Assembly (NCBI GenBank): GCA_001783715.1
Contig: MFNF01000042.1
Span: forward strand, 21,751 to 85,750
Length of the DNA stretch: 64,000 nt
Direction: 5' to 3'
From: Candidatus Lambdaproteobacteria bacterium RIFOXYD2_FULL_56_26
Lineage (GTDB): Bacteria; SAR324; XYD2-FULL-50-16
Within the stretch, counting starts at the first letter, position 1. Each line of letters opens with the position of its first letter. The position numbers and the translations under genes were made by a program. The notes under the pieces were generated by a model that worked only from the letters and a program-made list of their open reading frames with translations, was not told the origin of the DNA and searched no databases. Below, piece after piece: positions 25,056 to 33,839 of the stretch.

Positions 25056-26000
25056 TTAGTCGCTGTAGTACCAGAACTTAGGTTCGGTGTTGAGTTCTTC
25101 CTTCAGACGGAAGACGTTTTTGTTTTCCAGGACAAAACGGATTTCCGAATGGGGGTCCAAGAGATTCCCAAACACCCGTGCCCCGGTGGGGCAGGCTTCC
25201 TGGCAGGCAGGCATTTTGCCTTCCCGGGTCCGTTGGATGCAGAAGGTGCATTTTTCCATCACCCCCCGGAACCGGGGCCGGTTGCCCAGGTAGTGGGTTT
25301 GGGGGTTGATCGCCTCCACCGGCAGTTTGGGTTCGTGCCAATTGAACTTTCGAGCCCAGTAGGGGCAGGCGTTGGCGCACATACGGCAACCGATGCACCA
25401 GTTGTAATCGACCACCACGATTCCGTCCGGCTCCTTCCAGGTCGCCTTGACCGGGCAGGCCTTGACGCAAGGGGGGTTCTCACAATGGTGGCACTGGATC
25501 GGCAAATAAAACTTTCCCGGTTTGGGGACCGGTTCCTCTTCGCCGTAATAAGGGTCGCCATGTTCAAGGTTCATCGAACCCTTTTCCATCTCCAAAACCC
25601 GGATGTATTCCAGGTCCGGGTCCTTGGTCTGGTTGTTTTCGGTGGTGCAACCTTTGACACACTCCCGGTAGCCTTGGCACTTGCTGACGTTTAAGGCGTA
25701 ACCGAAGACCACCCCCTCCAAGGGAGGTGCGTTGCCCACATGGACATCCACATCATACTTAGCCTTGTACTTTCGCTCCAACCGGGCCAGCGCCTCGGTG
25801 ATTTCCTCTGGGCTCATCCTTTGGTAATGTTGCTGGAAAAACTCATGCCAGTTGTCTTCAAAGCTGGCCGAAGGGACCTCAATCGAAGGCAAGGGATTGG
25901 CGCTCGAAGCCAGCGCTCCGGCCCCTACTGCGGCACCCAACCCAAGGGTTTTGAGGGCCGCCCGGCGTTTTTGGTCGGGAGATTGTCTAAAAAATTTCAT
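25056..26000 (-). CDS. Tat-exported ferredoxin-type subunit with four Fe-S clusters
   Basis: The protein has 314 residues. The N-terminus ('QKRRAALKTLGLGAAVGAGA') is a twin-arginine-type signal. Four cysteine sets follow: 'CQGYRECVKGC', 'CHHCENPPCVKACP', 'CIGCRMCANACP' and the set beginning 'CTFCIQRTREGKMPACQEAC'. This is the HybA/PsrB/DsrO pattern of a periplasmic electron-wire subunit. It overlaps the tetrahaem cytochrome gene by 4 bp and precedes the NrfD-like gene by 12 bp. Confidence 0.93.
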   Translation of the reverse strand: MKFFRQSPDQKRRAALKTLGLGAAVGAGALASSANPLPSIEVPSASFEDNWHEFFQQHYQRMSPEEITEALARLERKYKAKYDVDVHVGNAPPLEGVVFGYALNVSKCQGYRECVKGCTTENNQTKDPDLEYIRVLEMEKGSMNLEHGDPYYGEEEPVPKPGKFYLPIQCHHCENPPCVKACPVKATWKEPDGIVVVDYNWCIGCRMCANACPYWARKFNWHEPKLPVEAINPQTHYLGNRPRFRGVMEKCTFCIQRTREGKMPACQEACPTGARVFGNLLDPHSEIRFVLENKNVFRLKEELNTEPKFWYYSD

Positions 26001-26656
26001 GGTTTTTTACTCTCCGAATGTGAGGTCTTGGCCTCTTCATACTTTTCCCAAACCTTTTCCCCACCCAGTTCTTCGGTTGGGACTATGGACAGCCCCATCC
26101 GAGCCACTGGCTTGGTCCTGGGGATTCTTGGCGGAGTCTTGGGGGCATGGGGGTTGTGGCATTCGGTGCAGTTGGTCAACCGCTTCTCTCCCTTCCAGTT
26201 GGCCTTGCGCCTGCCGTGGGCACCCATAAAGTAATCCTTCTGCCGGGCCGAATGGCACTGGCCGCACAAAAGGTAGGGGTCGTTGAGGCTGATCCTTTGT
26301 TTTTTGAGGGAAACCAAGTAGTTGCGGTCGGTCAGGTCGTGGCAGGTGGTGCACCAAAATCGCCCGCCGCCGTGTTGGAGCTGGATCTCCGCATGCATGT
26401 CGGTCAGTTCCCGGACCTTTTCGTTGGGGGCGATCAGGCCTTTGGTGTGGCAATTTTCGCAGGGGTAATAGACCAGCTTGTCGGTCCTCAGGTCGGTGAC
26501 AAAGGCCGGGACCCTGGCCACCGCTTCTTTGGGGTCGTCATACTGCTTGGCCGCCACCACCCCATCCCCATCGTTGCGGATCTCGGAACTTTCCAAGGCC
26601 CACAAGAGGGAAGGGAACAACATCAACAGCATCAAGAGGAACAGTCTTCCTTTCAT
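25997..26656 (-). CDS. Tetrahaem c-type cytochrome
   Basis: The protein has 219 residues with a signal peptide (about 1-20). Four CxxCH haem sites are present: 'CENCH', 'CTTCH', 'CGQCH' and 'CTECH'. The C-terminal tail is Pro/Lys rich and lacks further motifs. It is the first of three genes with the Fe-S and NrfD-like subunits and is probably their periplasmic redox partner. It lies 18 bp after the carbamoyltransferase gene, so it may be read from the same long transcript. Confidence 0.93.
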   Translation of the reverse strand: MKGRLFLLMLLMLFPSLLWALESSEIRNDGDGVVAAKQYDDPKEAVARVPAFVTDLRTDKLVYYPCENCHTKGLIAPNEKVRELTDMHAEIQLQHGGGRFWCTTCHDLTDRNYLVSLKKQRISLNDPYLLCGQCHSARQKDYFMGAHGRRKANWKGEKRLTNCTECHNPHAPKTPPRIPRTKPVARMGLSIVPTEELGGEKVWEKYEEAKTSHSESKKP

Positions 26657-26674
26657 GGTTGTACCTTAAAGTTC

Positions 26675-27604
26675 CTAAGCCACACCCAACAACCGCAGCA
26701 GGATGGCTTTCTGGGCAGGCAAACGATTTTTGGCCTGGGTGAAGATGATCGACCTGGGGTCCACCACCAGTTCTTCGGTAATCTCGTAACCTGGGTGAAT
26801 GGGCATGTCGTGCATCACCTTGGCCTTGCTGTGGGCCAAAAGCTCGTGGTTGAGCTGGAAGGGCAACATGGTCCTGATCCGTTCGTCCTTGAGGTCTTTG
26901 GCTGAAGGCTCGTAAAAATACTCCATGTTGACCCAGGTGTCGGTGTAAACATAATCCGCATCCTTGACCGCCTCTTGGGGGTTCAGGGTCTCGGTCAACA
27001 GCCCTGCATCCCGCATCCGTTCCAAGATTTCCATGTCCATGTCGGAAATGGGGCGGATCGGGCAGACCAGGGTCACATGCACCTTAAAGGCGTAGGCCAA
27101 CGACAAAAGGCTGTTGGCCACGTTGTTCAACACCCCCAGGTAGGTCAGCCGAAGGCCGGCAAAGGTTCCGGCATCCTGCTTGAGGGTCAAAAAATCGGCC
27201 AACGCTTGGCAGGGATGGTACTTGTTGCAGCACCCGTTGATCACCGGAACGGAAGAACCTTTTTGCAGTTCCGCCAGTTCCCGGTTTTCTTTGACCCTGG
27301 CCATCAAAACATGGCAGTTGCTCGAAAGGTAGGCCGCTTCGTACCAAGTTTTGGTCAGCCCCAGGTTGGAGGCCCGCCAATCAAGGAAGATAGCATGCCC
27401 ACCCAACTCGGTCATGGCTACCTCAAAGGAAACTCGGGTCCTGGTGCTGGTCTTTTGGAACAACATCAGCAGGGTCTTGGCCTTGAGGCTGTCGGAGAAC
27501 TCCAAGGGACTGGCCTCGGTCCGCTCCGCCAAATGGAGCAGGTCCAAGATCTCTTCGGTTTCCCAGTCCTTCCAATGAATCAAATCCTTTCTTGCGATAT
27601 TCAT
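26675..27604 (-). CDS. Carbamoyltransferase, ornithine-type but divergent
   Basis: The protein has 309 residues. 'STRTR' (53-57) binds carbamoyl phosphate, and 'YHPCQALADFLTL' holds the HPxQ motif, so the enzyme family is clear. However, the ornithine-side motifs differ. The usual HCLP is 'HDMPIHPGYE', lacking the Cys, and the DxxxSMG loop reads 'DTWVNMEYFY'. Ornithine transcarbamylase (argF) is the best default. A different amino acceptor is possible, as in acetyl- or succinylornithine carbamoyltransferases. No other arginine gene is adjacent; its neighbours are pldA and a cytochrome gene. Confidence 0.85.
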   Translation of the reverse strand: MNIARKDLIHWKDWETEEILDLLHLAERTEASPLEFSDSLKAKTLLMLFQKTSTRTRVSFEVAMTELGGHAIFLDWRASNLGLTKTWYEAAYLSSNCHVLMARVKENRELAELQKGSSVPVINGCCNKYHPCQALADFLTLKQDAGTFAGLRLTYLGVLNNVANSLLSLAYAFKVHVTLVCPIRPISDMDMEILERMRDAGLLTETLNPQEAVKDADYVYTDTWVNMEYFYEPSAKDLKDERIRTMLPFQLNHELLAHSKAKVMHDMPIHPGYEITEELVVDPRSIIFTQAKNRLPAQKAILLRLLGVA

Positions 27605-27624
27605 AGATTAGCTTATCTGAATAT

Positions 27625-28440
27625 TCAAGGCCTATTTAAAGAAAATCCGAGTCCCACCTTGGAAACCTGGTGGTTGTAATCACTCAAACTCTCCCCATAA
27701 CCTTGAAAGTATTGAAGGGTTAAAAAAGTACCGTTCATCCCCACGGGGTAAGTCAGATTCAATTCCGAAGCCCCCCTGGTTTTGGACAGGTTGTAACGAA
27801 AGCGGCCATGGAGTTGCCAAACCTTTTGTTCATCGGTCCAGACCAACTCCATTTCGTTGAGGCCATAATAATCAACGATTTCTGGGTTTTCATCCCCCTT
27901 GGGGTCCAAGGGGTACTGCTTGGCCGGTTCGCTCAACCGCCAAAAAAACTTGTGCCTCAGTTTCCAGTGGTCCCCGGCCAGCCCCAGCCGAGCGTAAATT
28001 CGGTTCCAGCTCCGGGAATAGGGCTCCCTGCCGCCGTTGGATTCATGTTCAAACCCCAGGTGCAACCAGGGGTGCCAAAGCACCTCAAGCGGGTTTGTCG
28101 CCCAAAAGAGCTCCGGGTTGTAGTTGGTCTCCCGGAAGGGCCTGGAATGCTCCAGGTCGTAGGCCTGCCAGAAGGAGGTCTGGGTAAAGGCGACATAAAA
28201 CCTTTGCTGGGCCAACTCAACCTTCTGGTAAAGGCTGAAGCGGAACTGGATCTCTTCGGTCCTGCCGTCTTGCGGGGCTTTGGCCCGTTCGGTCAAAGGC
28301 AGGATGTAGTTTTCCTCGAACAAACCCTGGTCCAGGTAGGGGCCTTGGGCCTCAAAGGGGCCACCTTGGGTCAGGTCGCTCGCCCAAAGGGGAGCGGCAA
28401 AAACACAGAACCACAGGCAAAAGAAGAGAGAGATTTTCAT
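27625..28440 (-). CDS. pldA: Outer-membrane phospholipase A
   Basis: The protein has 271 residues with a signal peptide ending 'PLWA'. The OMPLA signature is complete: 'AFTQTSFWQAYDLEHSRPFR', then 'ETNYNPELFW', the catalytic 'HESNG' (His/Ser near residues 130-132) and 'SRSWNRIYARL' with the catalytic Asn. It forms a 12-stranded barrel that hydrolyses misplaced phospholipids in the outer leaflet and so marks a Gram-negative envelope. It lies 3 bp after the aldo/keto reductase gene and 20 bp before the carbamoyltransferase. Confidence 0.95.
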   Translation of the reverse strand: MKISLFFCLWFCVFAAPLWASDLTQGGPFEAQGPYLDQGLFEENYILPLTERAKAPQDGRTEEIQFRFSLYQKVELAQQRFYVAFTQTSFWQAYDLEHSRPFRETNYNPELFWATNPLEVLWHPWLHLGFEHESNGGREPYSRSWNRIYARLGLAGDHWKLRHKFFWRLSEPAKQYPLDPKGDENPEIVDYYGLNEMELVWTDEQKVWQLHGRFRYNLSKTRGASELNLTYPVGMNGTFLTLQYFQGYGESLSDYNHQVSKVGLGFSLNRP

Positions 28441-28443
28441 CGT

Positions 28444-29637
28444 TCAGTTGCTGTTTTTGGGGCCCGAAACCTTGGAGATTTCCGAGTCGTCAAAGGCTTG
28501 GTGGGCCTGGACGAGGGCTTCGATGATTTCTTCGGTCAAAGGGTGCCCGGCCAGGGCTTTTTTGATCTCTTGGCGGTCCAGTTCACCGGACTTTTGACCG
28601 GGGAACCAGTGGCCGGACTTCCCCAGCATGTTGTACCTCGCCTTGGCAAAATCCCGCAGCCCCAAGGCTTGGTCGTAAAACCAAAAGCGCAGGATCTCTT
28701 GGACGTTGATTTGCCCCGGTTGGTCGTAATAAGGGGCAATCCCTTGCCACCATTCTCCCTGCCACTTTTCCCCCAAGGCTTCCAGCTCGGCTTCCTGGAG
28801 CCGCTGGAGGACCGGCTCCAGCCAGACTTGCGCCTGTTCCAACTTCTCGACCGCCTGGAGGTGGACCTCAAAGTCCTGGGGCTTGGCCGCACCGATGCTC
28901 AAGGTGTGCACCCCCGGATGGCTCAGGCAGTAGAGATCGTTAAACTCCATCGGGCTCAAGGGGGCGGTCAGGGCTTCCAACTTGGGGTTGGGTTGGTACA
29001 GTTTCCCGCCTTTGTCGTTGGGGCTGATGACCAAGACCCCCATATCCCGCTTTTGCGCCGCCTCCACCAAAACCCGGTTGCTGGGGTAGATGTAGTACCA
29101 ATGGAGATTAACATACTCAAAGACCCCTAGCTCGATCAGGGGCAGACTCTCGCCGGGAGGGGCGTGGGTGCTGAACCCGACGTGCCCGACCCGGCCCTGC
29201 TCCTTGAGGGACAAGGCCTTTTCCAGGGCACCGCCTTTTTGCAGCGTCCAGCGGATCTGTTCTTGGTCGTTGAGCCCGTGGATCGAAAGCAGGTCCACAA
29301 AATCAACCCCCAGGTAGGTAAGGCTTTGGTCAAACCGGCGGAGAAATTCGTCCGGTTTTTGGGTCGGCGGAACCTTGGTTTGCAGGATCAGCTTTTCCCG
29401 AGGGAACCGGGGCAAAGCCCAGCCCAACTGCATCTCCGATGAGCCGTAGCCCCGTGCGGTTTCAAAGTGGTTGATTCCGGCGGCAAAGGCCCGCTCCAAA
29501 GTCGCTTCCAGGTTGGCCTGGGCTTCTTTGGGGACCGTTTCGGGCGGGATGTCTTGCCAACGGTGCTGGAACCTCATGCCGCCACAGGTGAGGACCGGCA
29601 TTTGCAGTTCCGTTTGGCCAAATCGCTTGGTAAGCAT
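28444..29637 (-). CDS. Aldo/keto reductase with C-terminal extension
   Basis: The protein has 397 residues. The N-terminal barrel has 'HFETARGYGSSEMQLGWAL' (catalytic Tyr), 'LILQTKVPP' (Lys) and 'DLLSIHGLN' (His). Many relatives of this subgroup carry a C-terminal Fe-S domain. Here the tail from about residue 300 has no cysteine cluster and is helical, so the extension is of unclear function. Its substrate is not predictable. It sits between pabC and pldA in a same-strand run. Confidence 0.88.
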   Translation of the reverse strand: MLTKRFGQTELQMPVLTCGGMRFQHRWQDIPPETVPKEAQANLEATLERAFAAGINHFETARGYGSSEMQLGWALPRFPREKLILQTKVPPTQKPDEFLRRFDQSLTYLGVDFVDLLSIHGLNDQEQIRWTLQKGGALEKALSLKEQGRVGHVGFSTHAPPGESLPLIELGVFEYVNLHWYYIYPSNRVLVEAAQKRDMGVLVISPNDKGGKLYQPNPKLEALTAPLSPMEFNDLYCLSHPGVHTLSIGAAKPQDFEVHLQAVEKLEQAQVWLEPVLQRLQEAELEALGEKWQGEWWQGIAPYYDQPGQINVQEILRFWFYDQALGLRDFAKARYNMLGKSGHWFPGQKSGELDRQEIKKALAGHPLTEEIIEALVQAHQAFDDSEISKVSGPKNSN

Positions 29638-29697
29638 GGGAGGGGTGAGTGGTTTTTTCTCGACCCTAGCACCCCTCCAGGCAGAATGGAACCCCCC

Positions 29698-30468
29698 TTA
29701 GGGTTTTTGCGCCAAATCAAAACGTTTTTGTTCCAACCAGCTTTTCCATTCTTGGGAGAGGGGGCTTTGCGGAACCGCTTCGCTATTGATTTGGATGACT
29801 TCCACCAGTCCCCTCAAGGCGTTGGTGACAAAGGCCCCTTCGATTCCTGGCAGTTCCTCTACCGAAAGATTGCCCCACTTGAGGCCCCCCGGCGCTTCCT
29901 GGGACAAAAAATCCCGGATGATCCCCGGCAGTACCGCCCGCTTTTTGCTGTAAACCTTGCCGTTTTGCACCCAATAAAAGTTGGTCCGGCTGCCTTCGTA
30001 GATTGCCCCATGGTGGTTGACCAACAGCGCCTCGTCGCCGCCCTTGGCCTGGGCGGCCTCCAGGGCCAAGAGGGGCTCCAGGTAGCTGGTGGTTTTGTAG
30101 GCCGCCAGCCCCCGGTTGCCCTGGTGGATGAACAGCCGCCAGCCCTCCGGGGCAGGCTCCCTCCAGGGGAAGGCAAAGAGGTACACCCCTTCGGGCAGGC
30201 CCAGAAGCTTGACCCGAAAGTCTCCAGGACCTGCATCCCCCAAGAGGGCGGACAACCAAGTCCGTAAGTCACGTTCAGGAGGCACCTTGAGCCCCACTGC
30301 CTGCAATGTCCCCAAAAAGCGAATCAGGTGGCGGTCCAGCAAAAAAACCTTTTGCTCTACCGCCAAAAAGGTTTCAAACACCCCCCGGCCAAAAGTCACG
30401 GCTTCGGAAGTCACGGAGATGGTCGCTTGGGAAGGTTCGACCCGTTTGCCTTCAAAAGAAAGAATCAT
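29698..30468 (-). CDS. pabC: Class IV aminotransferase, probable aminodeoxychorismate lyase
   Basis: The protein has 256 residues. 'AVTFGRGVFETFLA' and 'KTTSYLEPLLALEAAQAKGG' with the PLP-binding Lys are class IV features, as are 'EALLVNHHGAIYEGSRTNFY' and 'TNALRGLVEV'. Position next to pabB and pabA with a 4-bp overlap argues for 4-amino-4-deoxychorismate lyase, giving p-aminobenzoate for folate. Branched-chain or D-amino-acid transaminase would be the alternative on sequence alone. Confidence 0.88.
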   Translation of the reverse strand: MILSFEGKRVEPSQATISVTSEAVTFGRGVFETFLAVEQKVFLLDRHLIRFLGTLQAVGLKVPPERDLRTWLSALLGDAGPGDFRVKLLGLPEGVYLFAFPWREPAPEGWRLFIHQGNRGLAAYKTTSYLEPLLALEAAQAKGGDEALLVNHHGAIYEGSRTNFYWVQNGKVYSKKRAVLPGIIRDFLSQEAPGGLKWGNLSVEELPGIEGAFVTNALRGLVEVIQINSEAVPQSPLSQEWKSWLEQKRFDLAQKP

Positions 30469-31667
30469 GGGGCCTCAAATCGTTTTAGGACCGAGTCGGC
30501 CTTTTTGCGGGCTTCGGCCAGTTCCATGGCTGGGTCGGAGTCCAAGGTGATCCCGCCCCCGACTCCCAAACCAACCTGGGAACCGGAAAAAACCAAGGTG
30601 CGGATCAACAGGGTAAAACAAAGGTCCCCCCCTGGCAACCGGTAGCCCAAGGTACCGGTGTAAAAGCCTCGGGGCTCTTTTTCCACCTTGCCGATCAACT
30701 CCACCGCTCGGGCCTTGGGGCAGCCCGAGACCGAGCCACCGGGCAAAAGTTGCAATAGGGCATTGAGCCCAAAGTAGGGGGGCTTGAGTTGACTTTCAAT
30801 CCGGGCGTGGGTGTGGATCACCTCAGGGTGGAAACTCAAGGCCCTGGGTTCGGTCACCTGTACCGAACCGATCCGGGAGATTTTGCCCAGGTCGTTGCGT
30901 AAAAGGTCGGTGATCATCGCCAATTCCGCCCCTTCCTTGGGGCTCTCCAGCAGGGCTTGGGCTTGGAACCGGTCTTGTGCTTCGGTTTGGCCCCGGGGGC
31001 GGGTCCCCTTGATTGGCCGGGTGAGCGCCCGGTCCCCTTGGGTTTGCAAAAACAACTCCGGGGAAAGGCTGAGCAATTGGTACCCCGAACCTTCAAACAA
31101 GGCGGCATAGGCCGGAACCTCGGCTTCCAGGGACCGTAAAAAACAGTCTCTGGCCTTCGTTTGGGTTTGGGCCTTGAGGGTTTGGGTGTAGTTGAGTTGG
31201 TACACCTGTCCTTCCTTGATCCAACCAAAGATTTGGGCCAGCCCCGTTTCCTGGTGGGCCAAGTCCAGTTCTATCTCCCGGAGCCCCAAGGGCAGGGGGT
31301 TGGGGTCCTGCTCGGGCGCTTCGAGGGCCACCAAGAGTTTGGCCCTGGCCTCCGGGTCCGGCCCTTCAATCACCGCTCCCTGACCGGTAAACCGGACCCA
31401 GGCCCCCAAGACCACCGCTTCGGCCAGGGGGAGTTCCCCCGGCAGGTTGGAGGTTGCAAACTCAAAGCCCAAGGCCACCAGGATCAGATGGTTGGGGTAG
31501 TACCATTCCAGGTTCAACAGTTCCCCTGGCTGGTGCAAACACAGTTGTTGGACCGGGAAACAGCCCAACAGTTTCCCGAAACCCTGCCCGGCGGTGGCAA
31601 ACAGTGGCCCCGGCTGGGAGAGCAGCCTCCGGTAGGCCTGTTTAAAATCCAGGTTGTTAAGCTCCAT
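30465..31667 (-). CDS. pabB: Aminodeoxychorismate synthase component I
   Basis: The protein has 400 residues of the chorismate-binding family. 'RPIKGTRPRG' with Lys220 is the mark of PabB; the corresponding Thr/Ala form would suggest TrpE. 'GAELAMITDLLRNDLGKI', 'PGGSVSGCPK' and 'KEPRGFYTGTLGYRLPGG' complete the active site. It converts chorismate plus ammonia from PabA to aminodeoxychorismate. It overlaps pabA by 11 bp and pabC by 4 bp, a compact three-gene p-aminobenzoate operon. Confidence 0.94.
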   Translation of the reverse strand: MELNNLDFKQAYRRLLSQPGPLFATAGQGFGKLLGCFPVQQLCLHQPGELLNLEWYYPNHLILVALGFEFATSNLPGELPLAEAVVLGAWVRFTGQGAVIEGPDPEARAKLLVALEAPEQDPNPLPLGLREIELDLAHQETGLAQIFGWIKEGQVYQLNYTQTLKAQTQTKARDCFLRSLEAEVPAYAALFEGSGYQLLSLSPELFLQTQGDRALTRPIKGTRPRGQTEAQDRFQAQALLESPKEGAELAMITDLLRNDLGKISRIGSVQVTEPRALSFHPEVIHTHARIESQLKPPYFGLNALLQLLPGGSVSGCPKARAVELIGKVEKEPRGFYTGTLGYRLPGGDLCFTLLIRTLVFSGSQVGLGVGGGITLDSDPAMELAEARKKADSVLKRFEAP

Positions 31668-32229
31668 GGAGGCACAGGGAGAGGAAGTTTTTTAGGATTT
31701 GGTTCCCCGCTGGGGTCAAAAAGGATTCGGGATGGAACTGGAGGCCAAAGACCGGCCAGCTCCGGTGGGCCATGGCCATCAGTTCCCCGTCCTGGGTTTG
31801 GGCCAAGGCTACGAACCCCGGCGGGGGGGCTTCCAGGGCCAAGGAATGGTACCTTGCGGCCACAAAGGGTTGGGGCAGTCCGGCCAAGATCCCTTGGCCT
31901 GGGTGCCAAATCTCTTCCCCCTTGCCGTACACCAGTCGCTTGGCCGCCCGCCATTTGGCCCCAAAAGCGACTCCTAAGACTTGGTGGCCCAGGCAGACCC
32001 CCAGGATCGGCAGTTGGCCCCCAAAGGTTTGGGCCAGTACCAAGGATTCTTTGGCCTGGTCGGGGTTGCCGGGGCCGGGGGAGAGGATCAGCCCCAAAGG
32101 GCCAAGCTGCCTAACCACCTCGGGCCGAGCTTCTGCCGCCGAGACCACCAAACAGCGGGTGCCCAAGGTTTCCACCGCCTGGAAGAGGTTGAAAGTAAAA
32201 GAATCTTGGTTGTCCACCAGCAGGATCAT
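31657..32229 (-). CDS. pabA: Glutamine amidotransferase component of aminodeoxychorismate synthase
   Basis: The protein has 190 residues: 'LLVDNQDSFTFNLFQAVETL', 'LILSPGPGNPDQA', the nucleophile in 'ILGVCLGHQVLG' and the His/Glu pair in 'VFGLQFHPESFLTPAG'. This type I amidotransferase supplies ammonia. In many bacteria it serves both PabB and TrpE, but here it is fused by overlap to pabB. It is the first gene of the leftward run that continues to 23745. Confidence 0.94.
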   Translation of the reverse strand: MILLVDNQDSFTFNLFQAVETLGTRCLVVSAAEARPEVVRQLGPLGLILSPGPGNPDQAKESLVLAQTFGGQLPILGVCLGHQVLGVAFGAKWRAAKRLVYGKGEEIWHPGQGILAGLPQPFVAARYHSLALEAPPPGFVALAQTQDGELMAMAHRSWPVFGLQFHPESFLTPAGNQILKNFLSLCLHGA

Positions 32230-32488
32230 GGGGCCGGGCTCCTAGGGTTTGGCTGGACCAAGGTAAGGGATTTGGCCTCGAAAGGAAAGGGCCAACCCCG
32301 GAGGTCCCGCCGGGCGGACTGAAGTTGGGGGTGGCGGGTTTGGGGGCCAAAGGTCCCGGTCAATCTGCCCTCAACCCAGGAAATTCCTGGGTGAAGCGGA
32401 AAGATGCAAAAACTTGCTTCTTTTCCTTTGGCCCTACCGGGAAAATAGTTTACCATTCCCAGAGACCCCTTTTCTGCCCAGGAGTGGT

Positions 32489-33352
32489 ATGGCCCGGACC
32501 CGTCCCGTTTTAAGTCACGTTGTTTCGACCCATACCCTCGAAGGAGGCGGGTTTCCCGTCACCAGGCCCTTTCCGACCCAGGTGCTGATGCAGGCGGACC
32601 CCTTTTTGCTGTTGGACCACCTGGGGCCGGTTCGCTGGGCCCCCGGTGAAGCCATTGGCGCTCCCGAACACCCCCACCGGGGGTTTGAAGCGGTGACCTA
32701 CCTGCTCCAGGGCCGGATGTGCCACGAAGATTCCTTTGGCCACAAAGGGGAACTGAACCCCGGAGACGTGCAGTGGATGACCGCCGGTTCGGGGCTGGTC
32801 CATTCCGAACTGCCGCACCCGGAGTTTTTGGCCCAAGGGGGGGTGATGGAGGGCTTCCAGATTTGGGTCAACCTGCCTGCTTCCCACAAGATGGCCCCGC
32901 CCAAGTACCAGGAAGTCCCCAACCAGAAGTTGGCCAAATTCGAGAAGCCTTCGTGCAAGGTGACCTTGATCGCCGGGGAACTGGACGGCCACAAGGGGCC
33001 GGTGGAAACGGTCCGCCCTGTGCTCTGTGCCCACCTGGAATTGGAGGCCGGGGCAGACCTGGAGTTGCCCTTGCCCCCGGTATTGACCCTCTACCTCTAT
33101 GTGATCCACGGCCAAGGCCGGTTTGGGGAACAAACGGCCCCAGCCCAAGCCGGGGACTTTCTGTTTTTTGGGGCCGGAGAGACGGTGCACTTGGAGGCCC
33201 AAGACGGCCCGGTCTCGGTCCTGCTGTTGGGCGGGGAGCCGTTGCAGGAACCGGTGGCCCGGTACGGCCCCTTTGTGATGAACACCAAGGCCGAGGTGCT
33301 GCAAGCCTTTGCGGATTTTGAGGCTGGGAAAATGGGGAGGATCGGGACATGA
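32489..33352 (+). CDS. Pirin family protein
   Basis: The protein has 287 residues. The cupin metal site is visible as 'GAPEHPHRGFEAVTYLLQG' plus 'HKGELNPGDVQWMTAGSGLV' and 'HSELP', all pirin signatures. Some bacterial pirins have quercetinase activity, while others are regulators; no choice can be made here. I placed the start at ATG 32489 because GGAG lies 4 nt upstream, although the frame is open from 32414. It overlaps the acetyltransferase gene by 4 bp. Confidence 0.93.
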   Translation: MARTRPVLSHVVSTHTLEGGGFPVTRPFPTQVLMQADPFLLLDHLGPVRWAPGEAIGAPEHPHRGFEAVTYLLQGRMCHEDSFGHKGELNPGDVQWMTAGSGLVHSELPHPEFLAQGGVMEGFQIWVNLPASHKMAPPKYQEVPNQKLAKFEKPSCKVTLIAGELDGHKGPVETVRPVLCAHLELEAGADLELPLPPVLTLYLYVIHGQGRFGEQTAPAQAGDFLFFGAGETVHLEAQDGPVSVLLLGGEPLQEPVARYGPFVMNTKAEVLQAFADFEAGKMGRIGT

Positions 33353-33807
33353 GGGCAGAGTTGATCCCCTTTGAACCGGGCTGGGCGCAAGACTGTTGGA
33401 CGGTCTTGTTTCTGGCGGTTCGGCGGTTGGAAAATTACACCCAAGAGGAAAAAAAGGCCTGGGCCCCCGGCCCCTTTGCTCCCCCGGAATGGGAAGCCCG
33501 ATTGACCGAAGGTTGGACCCGGGTGTTGGTGGAACGAGGGCAGGTCCTGGGGTTTATGACCTTCATCGAAGACCAGATTGAACTGCTGTACGTTCGCCCC
33601 GAGCGGCAGCGGCAAGGCTGGGGCCGCCGGTTGATCCAGGTGGCGGAACAAGAGGCCCAGGCCCGTGGTTTCCATGCCATCCACACCCAAGCCTCCCTGG
33701 CCTCTCGGCCTTTGTTTTTGGCCCAAGGATACCATGATGTCCAACCGCTCCCTTGCGAACGGGACGGTCTGACCTTAACAGCCTTTTGGATGGAAAAAGC
33801 CATTTAA
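33349..33807 (+). CDS. GNAT family N-acetyltransferase
   Basis: The protein has 152 residues. 'IELLYVRPERQRQGWGRRLI' is the acetyl-CoA-binding motif A, followed by 'ARGFHAIHTQASLASRPLFL' and 'AQGYHDVQ', as in small-molecule or ribosomal acetyltransferases. Substrate unknown. It overlaps the pirin gene by 4 bp. Confidence 0.88.
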   Translation: MRAELIPFEPGWAQDCWTVLFLAVRRLENYTQEEKKAWAPGPFAPPEWEARLTEGWTRVLVERGQVLGFMTFIEDQIELLYVRPERQRQGWGRRLIQVAEQEAQARGFHAIHTQASLASRPLFLAQGYHDVQPLPCERDGLTLTAFWMEKAI

Positions 33808-33839
33808 ACCGCCTGATCACCTTCTTTTTTCACAGTTTT

